Source of the DNA: Hydractinia symbiolongicarpus
Taxonomy: Eukaryota > Cnidaria > Hydrozoa > Anthoathecata > Hydractiniidae
Direction: 5' to 3'
DNA: 60,000 nt
NCBI RefSeq assembly: GCF_029227915.1
Contig: NC_079885.1
Span: forward strand, 12,103,001-12,163,000
The translations under genes were made by a program, and so were the position numbers. The notes below the pieces were generated by a model that was not told the DNA's origin, did not search any database, and saw only the letters and a list, made by a program, of their open reading frames with translations. Shown one piece after another: positions 23,103 to 36,500 of this stretch (positions within the stretch are counted from its first letter, which is position 1; every line of letters starts with the position of its first letter).

Positions 23103-23108
23103 TTTATT
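23103..23108 (-). promoter_or_regulatory. Candidate polyadenylation signal of MTG2
   Basis: AATAAA on the minus strand about 100 nt downstream of the MTG2 stop codon at 23209. The position is right for a metazoan cleavage and polyadenylation signal, but the hexamer is common by chance in such AT-rich DNA. Confidence 0.45.
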
Positions 23109-23208
23109 TAAATGTTTTGATTTGGTTATCACCAAAAACCCAATATACTTCTTATGCAGATGAAAATATGATATAGACATTGCATAAATTGGGTAGACAG
23201 ATGCGATT

Positions 23209-26200
23209 TCATATAACCCTACTGCAAACATTATACAAAAGAGTTTTTAAGTTTTCAATATTTATACAATATTTACCTGAAACCATAACAACTGGCATAC
23301 TGACATCTGCTACTAATGAATTATAAACAGCTGAATTCCCTTCATTAAGTAAATCAATTTTGTTTGCAACAACAGCAGAAGGTAAAGATGGCAATTCTTT
23401 TTCATACAAATATAATTCAGATTGCAAAGTTCTTAGTTGATCTAATGGATTAGGCTGAGAAACATCTATCACGTACAGCAGGCACTTACAACGTTCCACA
23501 TGCCTTAAAAAAACATGACCAAGGCCTCTGTTGTTGTGAGCTCCTTTAACCAGGCCAGGAATATCTGCAACTAAAGAGTAAATAAATGAAAAGCCTAGGA
23601 TATTTATCTATGAAATAAAGTTAGTATAATGAAGGAAAATAAACTTTGGAAGTGTTAAAGAGACCTGGTTACCATCGTTTAAGCTGCAAGTTTATGTACC
23701 ATACACTATTCACACTTACCAACTATACTTTTTGAATTTGGGTATTGAACGACTCCAAGATTTGGCTTTAGTGTTGTGAAAGGATAATCTGCAACTTTTG
23801 GAGTGGCACGAGAAATTTGACATAATAGGGTTGACTTTCCAGCATTAGGTAGTCCCACCTGCAAACAATATTGTTATTTATATTTTAAAAATCTTGACTG
23901 AAACAAAATTAAACTTAAAAAAATGTTGTTAGCATTACAACCACAAAAAGGTTGCCAAACTATTTTCAAACACCCATTGTTTTTTATTATAAAAGTACAA
24001 GGTTTAAACCAAATGTTAACTATATAATCATAATTTCAATCCAGATCTGTTCTGAAATCCGCTATAAAAAAATTAAAAAAGAAATTTCTGAATTGACAAA
24101 AGAACAAGCGAAACTTCAATAGACATAACTGGATTTATAATATCAGAAAAAAACTAATAATCAAATCCTCAGAAAAGTTTGAAAATCCTTATTTTTGAAT
24201 CATTTTGACTCATTATGATGGGAAAGAAAATTATTAAAAAAATGACTTTGTCACATTTGAGGGTCAATTGTTCTCTATCATTGTGCAAAAATCAGAATAA
24301 CTAATGATTTAATCCAAGAAATCTACTAAAGTATACTTTAGGACAGCTTTTGTTCATTTTACACGAAAATCCGTCATTTTTAAGCCGATAAGATTTTTCC
24401 TTAGGAAATTGACTTTGTCACATTCGAGGGTCTATTGCTCCTTGCCACTGTGCAAAAAATCAGAAAATTTAATGATTCAATCCTGAGAAAGCTGGTAACA
24501 GACGGACATTTTATAGAACCTCACCCGTACAAGGTAGGTCCAATAAACTGAAATTAGCAAACAAAACATCCACTTTCCCCTAACATTTTAGTTGGTCAAG
24601 AAAATACAGTCAAAAATTTTACAAATTCAAAATTGTAAAATCAAAATGGAGAAATTTATATTGAATAAAAAAAAATTGAGTAGACTATTTTGAGAGACAC
24701 TTTTAAGATGCCCACTACTTCTGGCAAGGCAAAAAGTTCTCAATTCATTGACAATACTGACTTTTGCGACAATGCATTACATGTTTTTTATAAGCATGAG
24801 ATTTATAAACATCCCTAGGCTTAAATTTAGTCATTTTTAAGCATATGCTAAGCATTATGTAAAGCCTAAGAAAAGGTTTTTAGTTTTTTTGTTTTTTCTT
24901 TTGTGAGCAGTTTTTCTTTTTTTTCTTTATGTATGAATTAACCAGTATATAGTAAGTTTTTAAGTTGTAATTACTGATTTTCGAAATTCAAATGCAATAT
25001 TTTTTTTCAAATAAGGTATTTTCAGCCTATTATGTGTTTTTCATACGCATATTCCAGTTAAATATATTTTGTCAGTAAGCATAACCTAAGCATATTTTGA
25101 GTCTGAAAAAGTAATTTTCATAAGCATTCTTAAGCCTCATTTTGGAATTTCAATTGCTTATAAAAAGCATGTATTACAGTTCAAATTAAAAGCAATTTAA
25201 AAAAAAATACGATAATCCTACCAATCCAACATCTGCAATAGACTTTAACTCAACTTCAATAACTTTTTCCTCACCAATTTGTCCTTCTGTGAACTCCTTT
25301 GGCCTGACATTCATGGGAGTTTTAAAATGGACATTGCCAAGTCCTTTTTTTCCTCCACAAACGATCTTCATTGCATCACCATCATGTATTAAATCTGCAA
25401 CATGTCCACCAGATTCGTTATCTGTTATGACAGTGCCAACTGGAACCTGTTTAGAAAGCAAATAGAGATTTTAACATTAGGAGAATGCAATAACAATTAC
25501 CCCCAGCATAACGAAAAATATAGCGCCTAAGTTCTAAGTACTGACTGAGCTTCCAAGGTTGGTGCAATCATAAAAGACAATAATTCTGTATTGCATTGGG
25601 TGCTCTGCCACTATTGTATTTTTTAACCATTAAAAGAAAAATTCCATGTAGAATTCAATAGAATTAACCCATATATCAAAACATTGTGACTTTTTTGAAG
25701 AGGAAAATGTGTACATGCAACAAAAATGGATAAAGATATTGAATTTAATTATTCAGTCTTACAGATATACAGAAAAGTGTAGGTGTGCAGAACATTTCCT
25801 ACATTAAAATTAATGTAAGAAAAAACATTTGCATGAGTGATATTGATTTTTATGCTTGACCTAAAAACTGCAGGGCCAATTCTGTTTCAGGTGTGTCTGG
25901 AGGTGTGCGAGTGTGATCACACATGGTAGAAAGACAAGACTGATTATTAGTCAGCTAGCTAAATATGACTTGAGCTTTGATGATTTGGATGTTGACTAAG
26001 TAAACAAAAGCTGAAGGATTAGGACTAGAAATAAGGGAGAGCCATTTTTGTATTATACATTTGTTGTCCTGCATTTTTTATCTTAGCTAAAACTGGATAT
26101 CTTATAACATCTTTTCATAAACCAGTTATTAACCAGCTATGTTAAAGAAATTTCTAGACAGACAATCCTACCAACCTAGATACTTCGATTGCAAAACTTG

Positions 26201-29200
26201 ACATTGTTTTTTTCGTTTGCATAAAATGTTAAAAAGTAATGTTTTGCAGGAATTAAATATTTAAAGCTGACTTTTCTTGATGAAGGGAAATACCGGCTCA
26301 TATCAACCTCTCATTAAGTTAAGAGTGCTAAGCCAATCAGATTGCCTAAAAACTGTATTGCTTGTGTGAAAAATACATACATTTAACAATAATTATGCCT
26401 AAAATTGCAACCACAATTAATCACTTTCTTTATTTACAGCACTCTGCTCCTACCTGATTGCTTTAATCAATGAAATTTTTATGTGTTTGTGGCACATCTA
26501 ATTTCTGTGTAGCCCTTGAGTATCCATTTACATAGTGATAAATAAAGATAAGAACATATTAACTAGCATGTTTTAGAACTTAAGAAATGTAAAACTCACT
26601 TAACAAATTCACATTTGGCTTGCAAATAAGGAAAAAAATTGTTACTATTTGGGCAATTTAATTTTATTTGTGGATTATTCATGGCATTAGATATTCCCAT
26701 ACCTGCCTAACCATTTTTACATTTGGTGTGCTATAGATTGTAATACGAGTAGTGTGTAGCTCAACTTTATAAATGTAACAATCTCAATAAGCAGCACAGG
26801 AAAACTACCTTTAGAATAACATCCTTTCCGTTTTTACCATGTCTGTTTTTTTGGTGACCACTGCCTCCATTTGCTGCAATATATTGATGTTTAAGTTTGA
26901 GAAATTGTACACAATTTTTATCAGCTTCAATTAAAATACTGCCACCCTTTCCGCCATCTCCACCATTCGGTCCACCTTTTTTATCCCTAGGTTAAAAGAA
27001 GCATGTCATCTCAAATTTGTTGAATTTGTAGAAGTAATATTTTAAAACCCAAACTCATGTTCTGTCCTTATCTGTTGGGAATTCTATAGTTTATAAGAAT
27101 CACTAAAAATGATAGGAACCTATCTGTGTTAGTATGATTTATAAACACCTTGTTTTACTAGTCAACCTTGATGCTTATATTTTTAACTTATTTTAACAGC
27201 TAGGGGTTATTTTTAGTATTTCAGACACATAGGCCAGCATGTCCACATTTTACGAATAAATCCAGAGTTTTTGTTAATTTAATTTCCTGTAGTGGTTTTT
27301 AAAATGACATTTTTTTTTTTAAGATTAAAGTTTTTCTTTACATCATTTAGTCAAATAAAGAGTGGCATTAATTATTAATATAATTGTTATGACAGAATTC
27401 AGGAAACCAATGTCCAATATTTATGTTCAATAAAGCAATAGCAAAGTTTTAAACATTTTTTTTCAAATAACAAAAAAATTATGGCTAGGTTACATTAAGG
27501 CTAAAAGATTTCGGTTTCTTTTTGGTGTGTAATTTTGTTCCCTATGCCTTTCAAGATTGCCAGTAGCCTGTTTTGTACAGAGCTTCTACAATGTTGTTCT
27601 GTCATTTGAAATAAATAGGTATTATTCCATTGTATTATCTTAAACTTGCAAAATGCTTCATGTAAGTTTAGAGAGCTTAAAGCGGTAAAAAAATGCAAGC
27701 CAATAAGACTTCAGAATCAGATTCTCTAAAAACAATGCGTTCGGTCGCAGTGGCCAGGCGAAAGAGTAGGATCTAATCCTATTCCATCACCGTTTGGCAC
27801 GGGCCGACCAAACAAATTGCTTTGATTTTTTGAGGTTTTAAAGGAGAAGCGAACTGCGCTGCAGTAGGGCTGCTGAATAAAAGTTCAATATGGAGTGTTG
27901 ATTTTAAAGACCAGACCGATTGGCTTGGTCATCTGCGCCATAAAAAAGTCCTACTATAAATTAATTTTGTTTATGTCTTTGTGAGTGCTGAATTATTTAT
28001 AATTGAGTTTTTTACACATTTGATTTGAACTTAAAGATATATGAAAGATATATGAATACTTAGTTGTGAAATAAAGTTATTTATAGTAGCTATCTTAGTA
28101 GATTTTAGGATTTGGAAATCAATATTTTCTTTCTCTCGCTTAAAATTTATTTTCTGGCTGCCACAAAATAATTTTTTGTTTGTCTCTTCTATAATTTTTG
28201 ATTTATTTCAACCGTTTTTTTGTTATTAGTATATCTTTAAACATTCATAGTGTATTTATATGCTTTATATATATTTTTAGGGGACGATGGATGTAGCCCT
28301 ACAAATTAACTGCATGAAATATGTTTTCTTAGCAATACATCACCATAGCGCAACCTATCGTGAATCTTTAAAGTTTTAAAATTATAATAGAATTAAGGTC
28401 TTCCCATATGTACAAAAAGTAATCTGTGAAAATTAATACTGCACTACACTTAGCATTCATAAGAAAATGAAGACGTTTTAGCATATCAATTTATTAAATA
28501 TTATTGCTTGTGGTGTAGTGATATCTCAGAAATGTTTTATTAAATATACCTGCAAAAGTTCAAGATATCTAAAATTTGACCATAAAGTTTGATCCTACAA
28601 GTTTAACAACAACAAAAAGAAATAGAAGTAGGTGAAAGAAACAAAAAGCTTATGACTACGTTCATCGGTTTAGAATTAACAAAAGAGACCAAATCCAAAA
28701 TGCGATTCTGTTGTACTACTTAAACTAACTAGGGACCCAGAGTCGAAATTTGGGTTAAGCCACAAGTAACTGTGAAGAGCGATTAATAAAAACTGTAAAC
28801 TGTTCCACACATTCAGGTGGAGCGCTTTAGCATAGTACTAGTCGATAGCCCGTGGAAAAATGCACTGCTTCGCCCGTCCTTTTTATACCGCATTGCGTGC
28901 CCCTCACTACTTACGTAGCTAAGCTACCATTACGCGTGACAGACAGACAGACGTATACGGGTATTATAATATAGGCTAGTCGTAAGCCCATGGAAAATCA
29001 GCGAATTAATTGTCAGAGAATGCTCTCGCTGAAAGTTCAACAATAAATATTACTCCGACAAACAAACAACGTGCAGCGAGTGGTTAATCAACTTTTATTG
29101 TGACATCCAGCACACAAAAAATAATTTAGACATCATTATAAAAACAAATGTTTTTATTAACATGTAGTGTGTCACAAACTTTTTTGTTTTTGTTTTTAAT

Positions 29201-31562
29201 TTAGAAAAAAACCTCACACATTAAGTTTCTTTTATAAAATATCTTAAAGATATTTTATCTTTCGTACAAAAAAAATTCAAAACTCTAATATTACGTGAAT
29301 AAACAAATTATATTAAAAAAATTATCCGCTATTAGAGAGGAATTAAAACAATTATTGCAGTGTCAGGTGTAGGCAAAACTTTTGTCAATAAAAAAAATAA
29401 TATTTCATATATATAAGAAAGATTTTTTGGAGCAAGAAAAGATTCACAAAAAATTCCAATGCGAAAAATATTAAAAATTGTTAAATGTTGTACAAAACAA
29501 ACCTTGAGTGAACAAAGGAGGCACAACCACTACCTCCATCCCCTGCCTTCAATCTAATTCTTTTCCAGTCAACAAATGTCTTTCCTATAAAATGTTAAAA
29601 ATATTAAGAGAAAACAGTACCATTCTGATGTTGTTATACATTCCCAGCCCTCGAAATAGCGGTCAGACATCAGAGATTGTACGACCCAGACACAAATATG
29701 TCCGACGAAAATCAGTTCTGGCCTGTCATTTTGTCCAATACGTTTCTGTAGCTACATCTCCCCTATTATAACTTCAAAAATTAAAACATGCAAAAATAAC
29801 AAGATAATTCAAATATAATCTTGTATCATTTAATCATTCGTAGTTTCACATCTCTTTCGTTTTGTTTTCATCTGCCATGTGCCATCATGAAAGTTACTTA
29901 ATCATGTGTGTGATACACCCCACCAATAATAAATGTGTTAAGCGCTGTTAAAAACAAAAGAAAGGCTGCACATTTTAATAATTAAATCGCAAAAAAAGCT
30001 GCCGCTAAAGAAAATTTAAAATATATAAAATAAAAAAAGTTTTTAAGTTTGTATTATTATGATTATTATTATTATTCGTAGACTCATTGAATAGGAAAAA
30101 ATATGCTTCGTTTTCAAATTAAGAAAAAATCTTTATCCATGTGGCTCAAATAAAACTTTAAAATTCATTCAGAAAGTTCAGCTACATTTTAACAAAATTT
30201 ATACAGAAAAAAAATTATACCGCACATGGGTTTCGTTTTTAAAATTGTTCAAATAAAAATGACACTTGACCTGCTATTCCAATTGTTTTGTCAAATGAAG
30301 AAATTATCTACAATTAAATCCATGATGTAATAATGTCTGTTCCGCCTGTAAGTGCAGTTTTGCAAATTTGCTTCATCTGCGCTCTGTCGGGGTTTATTTC
30401 CACATTAGTTAAGAACCGCATGGCTGGATTTCTTGTGTAAGACTTGGTTACCAACAACGAAAGGGCTGGGCAATAGAGATTCATATCTACGTAGTTCTTT
30501 TAACTAAGTCAGGAGTCGGTGAATTAACTAGGATGGTCAGGTTGGCTATGAATAGGCTTGCTTATGGATTAAAAGGATCAGGACTATTCAATAATTCTGA
30601 GATCTTAAAGTGTCCGACCAAGACGGAAATCTATCAGACGTTTTGTCCAACAAAAGTTCAAAACGAGCTACGGACACGTTGGAGATGTGGTGGACATTTT
30701 GTCTGATGACATTTTGTCTCCAAAAATTATTTCGAAGGTTGCATTCCACAGGCACAATTAACTGACACAGCATGTGCAATATAAGTACTATTTGCAAGTG
30801 TGCAAGTACATGCACAAGTTTTAAAACTTGTAAGTAAAGGCATAAATTTATAAGCTCATTTCAAAAATTCTTGTTGTTATATGTCTGTTATATCAGTTTT
30901 AATATTGCATCACTTTTATGTTATCAGTATATTTTTCTATAACATTTCATTTAAATTGACATTTGAATGAAAGCTCTTTTCGTTCTTAAGATATTCTAAA
31001 GAATTTCAGATTTCATTATGCTGCATAAATTATGATTTCATATTTAAGCAACAGTAAATTTTTAACATTTTTAGTGATATTAAACCTGTTAAGGGATGTG
31101 CATTCAAACTTTAACAATGCATAGATATTATAAAGGTGAATTGATTAACATAATTTTTTTTGTTAAAATAACACTCATTTGCTCATCCCAGGCCTCTGTA
31201 CTTTTTGCTGATGAACCAATAACTTCGGATCTGCATGTCAGTTTGCAAATGAACAAACTAAGCTCCACTAACTTTGCTTAGTGTTGCTAATGTCTGTTTG
31301 CAAATACAAAACAGGATTTTCACGTCCTGTCCTGACCTGGTATCCTGTTCATGTACTCAATAGGAAAAATGAAAATCTACAATAGTGACAAACCTTTAGC
31401 ATAAACCAACATCCTCCTTCTTTTCTGTACATTTTCTGTTGATACCCCACCATTGCTGTTTGATGCTGGTATATTGCAGTCTAATGAGTAATACACACCA
31501 AAATTTTGATGAATACGTTTCCAATGAATTTTTTGTTGCTGCAATATCTTTTTAAACAACAT
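23209..31562 (-). CDS. MTG2: Mitochondrial Obg-family GTPase MTG2/GTPBP5 (6 exons)
   Basis: MTG2 is an Obg-type GTPase that assists late assembly of the mitochondrial large ribosomal subunit. Exons in order: 31394-31562 (ATG 31562), 29503-29584, 26809-26986, 25222-25446, 23720-23858 and 23209-23570 (stop at 23209). The phases close exactly to 385 codons (384 residues; human protein 406). The N-terminal 56 residues are basic and low in acidic residues, as expected for a mitochondrial presequence. The Obg fold follows ([49 protein letters not shown]). The G domain shows P-loop GLPNAGKS (about 220-227), switch TT in [13 protein letters not shown]3 DIPGL (about 267), G4 NKID (about 334) and a G5-like VSG near the end. 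Obg rather than GTPBP10 is supported by the glycine pattern and [17 protein letters not shown] potential donor after VSG exists, but reading through gives a natural C-terminal helix and stop. Confidence 0.93.
24243..24483. repeat. Diverged direct repeat in an MTG2 intron, period about 167 bp
   Basis: TGACTTTGTCACATTTGAGG... at 24243-24317 is repeated as TGACTTTGTCACATTCGAGG... at 24410-24483, with about 75 bp recognisably similar, including GTGCAAAAATCAGAA and AATGATT.AATCC. A weaker third match to the end of the unit lies at about 24140-24180. This looks like an old local duplication or the remains of a tandem array. Confidence 0.65.
27716..27960 (+). mobile_element. Possible tRNA-derived SINE in an MTG2 intron
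   Basis: A GC-richer island begins GCGTTCGGTCGCAGTGGCC and continues GAGTAGGATCTAATCC. These are spaced like a polymerase III A box (TCGCAGTGG) and a weak B box. It continues through GGCACGGGCCGACC, AACTGCGCTGCAGTAGGGC and GGTCATCTGCGCC before dropping back to AT-rich DNA. The composition contrast and box-like order suggest a SINE; with only one copy in the window, the ends cannot be defined. Confidence 0.4.
28838..28975 (-). mobile_element. Helitron-like non-autonomous element with GACA microsatellite
   Basis: Shares its layout with the element at 57540-57723: CTAGTCG.TAGCCCGTGGAAAA, TTCGCCCGTCCTTTTTATACCGCATTGCGTGC, AGCTAAGCTACCATT, a (GACA)n tract, then TACGGG.ATTATAATATA. On the minus strand it ends in CTAG, the Helitron 3' signature. 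A second copy of the same 3' end (CTAGTCGTAAGCCCATGGAAAATC) begins immediately at 28976, so two termini abut. Confidence 0.6.
28976..29000 (-). mobile_element. Terminal fragment of a second Helitron-like copy
   Basis: CTAGTCGTAAGCCCATGG at 28976 onward repeats the start of the adjacent element in the same orientation with a few substitutions. Homology stops after about 25 bp, so only the 3' terminus of this copy is left. Confidence 0.5.
30960..31240 (+). repeat. Interspersed repeat, copy 1 (MTG2 intron 1)
   Basis: About 270 bp alignable in the same orientation to 39825-40100. Shared blocks include ATTATGCTGCATAAATTATG, CCTGTTAAGGGATGTGCATT, AGGTGAATTGATT.ACATAA and GCTGATGA.CCAATAAC. No coding content; class unknown. 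Confidence 0.7.
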
Positions 31563-31934
31563 TTTCTAAAAATATATATGATTATGCTTGTAATTAGTCT
31601 TTTCTGAGTGCTAAAGACTTATGTAAAGATCAATTGAATACGTTAAATCTTTTATTGTAAAGTGGCAGTGATTTAATTTTTGTGGTTAGCCTAGCATATA
31701 TGTTATCAATTATTTCCAGCAGGAACCACAAAGACAGTGCTAGAGAGATTAAGCTCCCACTTGAGCTATAGAAATCTCTAAAATTCTACCTAATTAGACA
31801 AAGGCCTTATGTGAGGATTAAACCTTTTACATATGAGTAAAGCACTTTACTGGTTAAGCAACAGTTTCACAAAATAATAAACTACAGACTTTCTAAATAA
31901 TATTTAAAACCCTGAAAATCTTTTAGCAAAATAA

Positions 31935-31990
31935 AGCAATATATATTGCGGCTGGTGTATTCCACAGGTCACGCAGGACACAGGTCAAAA
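31935..31990 (+). repeat. Left inverted arm of a possible 7.8-kb composite element
   Basis: ATATATATTGCGGCTGGTGTATTCCACAGGTC followed by ACACAGGTCAAAATT is found in reverse complement at about 39655-39712 (GACCTGTGGAATACAAGAGCC). The arms are about 55 bp with a few differences. They could be the termini of one element into which others inserted, or two separate inverted insertions of a short repeat. Confidence 0.5.
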
Positions 31991-32501
31991 TTTTAAGATG
32001 TTCCAAAATTTTTTTTTTCAATTTTCGCCAACTCTCTATTTTACTTTGTTGCCAGAGCTATTAAAAAATATAAATATATTTATTCATTAAAAATAATTAC
32101 AATTTAATTAAAATATAAATAGACTAAGGTTAAAGTAAAACTTTATTGTCAATGGCTATGAGCCACACAAGTGTTTGACTGAATATAAGAGAAGTGTGCA
32201 TTGGTGACTAAATAAAATAAAAACTTTATATTCTGGCATCTACACAGGCAAGATCAAAATCATTAACCACCTCTGTGTGCAAACTTAGTATTCAAGGATC
32301 TGGAACCTCTAAGGCAGAGCAAAGCAGATTTCATTATTACGAAGAACAGTTTACATCTCATTAAGTCATTATTTTATCGTATTGTTCGCCGGATTTCTGT
32401 GAAATTTTTTCTGCAAGAAATTTGTGAAATACAGAACATTCTTTGCTCATTCCCCCGTTTATGGAAAAGACAAGTGGGGTGAATGTACCATGTTCGTTAT
32501 C

Positions 32502-33280
32502 TCATACACGCTGATTGTATTTACCTTTTTTTTCAGCCTCATGCTTCTTATATATTTTACTAATTGACGTTTCAATTTGCGATAGGGCATATACATTGGT
32601 CAAACGTACATCAAAGTAAGTAGACTGTCCTGGACGCCAAAAACCCCTGGCTCTTACATCAAGCCTTGCTTCATCGTTGTTGACTGGTGAAAGCTTTGGC
32701 TCGATTTCCACATCATTACAAACTTTTTGCAACAAATTCGCTTCGAAATCATGTACGTTATCATGACGCATGGTCACAAAACCACCTTTTTTTACAGCAC
32801 ATGGCATGGGTGGCATTGAAATCATCTCCGCACACACATTTTGATGGAAGATTAATCACTGAATGATTGTATCTCAGCGCAAGTACATCTTGAAACTCCT
32901 TTGTAAGATCGAAACCTTGTTCATTTATTGGTAAAACGTTAAGCCAGCTTGAGGCACCTTTTTCACTATTCTGTTCCATTGCTGATCTCACACCTATTCA
33001 GCTGATTGTTAATTAACATTTCGTCTTGTTTTCGAGCTTCCCTGACAACGTTCACATGACAACCTTTAACTCGTTTTGTTTCATCTTTATTCGGAAGAGA
33101 ATCAGTCTGAGCAATGATGGCAGCAAATAGTGGAGCAGTGATGATTTTTGATGACTCGTAATCGACGGCAGCACTTTCTGTTGGTATTGGTATTCCAAGG
33201 CCGCCAGTTTTTATCGATCTTTTGTGAAGAGCTCTTTCACTTTCTAAAATGGTGTTGCTCAAAAGAGATGGTAAAAACAT
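32502..33280 (-). pseudogene. 3' end of a retroelement polyprotein, frameshifted
   Basis: Three overlapping minus-strand frames (33280-32966, 32991-32761, 32837-32502) are consecutive parts of one protein. They contain GGLGIPIPTESAAVDYESSK and ITAPLFAAIIAQ, then LPINEQGFDLTKEFQDVL, a CVCGDDFNATHAMCCKK zinc-like motif, then KKGGFVTMRHDNVHDFEANL and DVRARGFWRPGQ ending FDVRLTNVYA. This resembles the C-terminal region downstream of reverse transcriptase in elements abundant in marine invertebrates (from memory, not searched). At least two frameshifts, near 32980 and 32785, and no upstream RT domain show it is a dead fragment. Confidence 0.6.
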
Positions 33281-33588
33281 ATCTGATATGATCGTATCTA
33301 GAGATGTTCTAAATTACGACAATGGAAATAATTTTAGCCATTTCCAGTTTCCTGATGCAGCGCCATTATAAAATACGCAATACAGACAATTTTAGACATT
33401 TTTTGTAATCTTTAACACTGAGGAGAACTACAACTGCCCCTTTATATATTCTGATTAGAATATGCGAATATAAGATGCACGAAACACCTGGCGCTAAAGT
33501 CTGTTAACAAACTTAGTCCTTGAGTTCTTTAGAGAATTAACGCGTTTACAGTCCTTTCTGTTATTGATGACTGATACCAATTATATTC

Positions 33589-36500
33589 ATCATCATCATC
33601 ATCATTCTCGGCTTAACGTCCGTTTTCCATGCTAGCATGGGTTGGACGGGGTATATTTATGACCCTCTTCCAATCTGATCTAGACTGTGTTAGATCTAAA
33701 CTCAATTTCCTCTCTATCAAGTCTGTCCTTATAACCTCCTGCCAAGTCTTTCTCGGTCTGCCTCTGGGCTTTGCCCCAGGAACTATCAAGTCTCTACACT
33801 TTCTTACCCAATTATCCTCCTCCATTCTTTCCAAGTGCCCCAGCCAATTCAATCTTCTTATCTGGATAACATCTTTAATTCTACTGAGACTTAGCCTGCT
33901 TCTTAGCTCATCTGAACTCTTTCTGTCTCTCAGACTGGCATTACACATCCACCTAACCATTCTCATATCTTTCCTTTCTAAACGGTCAAGATCTTCCTGC
34001 TTCACTGCCCATTGCTCACTACCGTGCAACATAACACTTCTTACACAGGCCTCATACAACCTACCTTTTACCTCAATTGACAGGACTCTGCTAGTCAATA
34101 AAGGAAGTAACTCTCTAAACTTTTTCCAAGCAGAACCTATCCTGCAAGTAACACTTCTTCCAACACCCCCTTCACTGCCCAACATATAACCTAAGTAACA
34201 GAAGTTCTTAACTATCTCTAACGAGCCACTGTTGTACATCATTAAAGCTGGAAATACTTCATTCTCTATAATCTCACCTTTGCAACGCTTGCATACAAAC
34301 TGTATGCCAGCTCTTAACCTTCCACTAATACTACTGCACTTCTTATGTACCCAATGCTTGCAAGTCTGACAAAAAATTGAGTTACTACCAACCCCTTTCC
34401 TGCAAACTCCACAAGGCCACTTTCCAACTACAAGGTCACACTTGGCTGCAATGCTACTTATCATGACTTTAGACTTTGCTGTGTTTACCTTCAGCCCTTT
34501 CTTTTCTAGTCCTTTTTTCCACTTCTCAAACTTTTCAACTAATTCTTCCATCGACTCTGCTATGAGAACCAAATCATCTGCATACAATAACTCCCATGGA
34601 CAACCTGTTCTGAACTCCATCGACAGCGCTTCTAAGACTAGAATAAACAACAAAGGACTAAGTACAGAACCCTGATGTACACCAACATTTACACTAAATT
34701 CATCACTAAGTGAATCTTTAATCCTGACACGACTTCTAGCATTGCTGTACATAGACTGAACCATCGTAACTAGCCACTCATCCACACCTAATTTTCTCAT
34801 AGCCCACCAAATAACTTTACGTGGCACTCTATCAAAAGCTTTCTCTAAATCTACAAAGGCAAAATAGAGATTCTTTCTCTTTCCTAAATACTTTTCCTGA
34901 AGCTGTCTGAGTAAAAATATTGCATCTGTAGTGCCACGCCCTGGAACAAAACCAAATTGCATCTTATCTATATCAATTCTTTCTCTAAGTAACTTATCAA
35001 TCACTCTTTCAATAACTTTCATTACTTGATCAACCAACTTCAAACCTCTATAGTTACCCCTTTCTAATGCATCACCCTTGCCCTTGAAACAATTCACTAT
35101 TACACTCGACTGCCACTCACTCGGAATAGCACCATCCTTTATAATCTGGTTAGCAAGACTTGTAATAAGCTCAACTCCAATATATCCAGATGCTTTTACC
35201 ATCTCTGCGACAATACCTGATACTCCTGCAGCCTTGCCAATCTTCATTTTCCTAATAGCCTCCACTACCCATTCTGTCTTGATCTGCATGGCTGGTCCTT
35301 CTACGACATCATCATCAGACAAATTATCCTCATCCCAATCAAACTCAGTGTTAAGCAACCTCTGATAATGATTCTTCCAAGCTACCCTTTTCTCCTCCTC
35401 TGTGCTAGCCAAAACACCTTCATCATTACGTATACACTTCTCACCTACAATATCTTGATTATTCTTCTTCATTTGCTTTGCTATCTTGAATACCTCATTG
35501 CGCTGGTCTTCCCTTCTTAACACATCTGCAAATCTGTTTCTCTCTGCTTCTGATTTTGCCTTATACACTGCTGTACGAGCCCGACGCTTAGCTTCTAAGT
35601 AAATATTTTTACTACCACCTGACTTCCACTCTTTCCAAAGTTTCCTCTTTTCCTTTATACACTGGTCAACCTCATTATTCCACCACCAGGTCTGTCTATG
35701 TCTAGCTGGTCCTTTCGTCCACCCACAGGTATCATCAGAAGCTTCTAGAAGACAATTCTTCAAAGTAGTCCAAGTACTTTCAACATTGTCACTATCACAT
35801 TGACTATTGTAGGCTAACTGCTGAACTTTTGCACTAAATTGTCTTGCTACAATCTCTTCCTTCAGCTTCCAGACTTTTTGACGGGGCCTGTACTTTCCCT
35901 TGGCTTCTCTGACACTCTTTAAGATAATATCACAAACCAGCAACCTATGCTGGGAAACACACTCTTCCCCCGATATAACTTTCACGTCCTTCACCACTTT
36001 CTTGTCTGACTTTCTAACCAAAAAGTAATCTATCTGTGTCTTACAACCACCTGACTCATATGTTATCAGCCTACTCTGTCTCTTACTGAATGATGTGTTG
36101 CAAACCACCATGTCCGTTGCCATTCCAAACTCAAGCAATCTCTCCCCTTCCTTATTTCTGCTCCCAAATCCATAGCCTCCATGCACACCTCTATAACCTT
36201 CAGATGACTTCCCAACATGACCATTAAAGTCGCCGCCCACCATGACAAGTTCAGTGCCTCCAAACTTTGATGTGACTGCTATTAACTCATCATAAAACTT
36301 ATCTTTATCTTCCTCACTGAGTCCACACTGTGGAGCATAAACTGACATAAAAGTGACAATCCTATTACCTATCAAAAACTTTATCACTATAATACGACTA
36401 TTAACACGCATAACATCTATTACTTTTTCTACCCACTTCTCTGCAACGAATATGCCAACTCCTCCATATCCATCACTATTACCAATCCAAAAAAGCTTAT

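Noticed and set aside
23209-23277. A donor-like GTAAAT after VVMVSG in MTG2 suggesting another exon downstream
   Set aside because: Reading through gives [12 protein letters not shown] and a stop, matching the expected C-terminal helix of Obg GTPases; no further exon was found and a poly(A) signal follows.
33629-34189. A 186-codon plus-strand frame
   Set aside because: It is antisense to the C-terminal domain of the LINE protein and recurs opposite the second LINE copy. The sense strand explains it.
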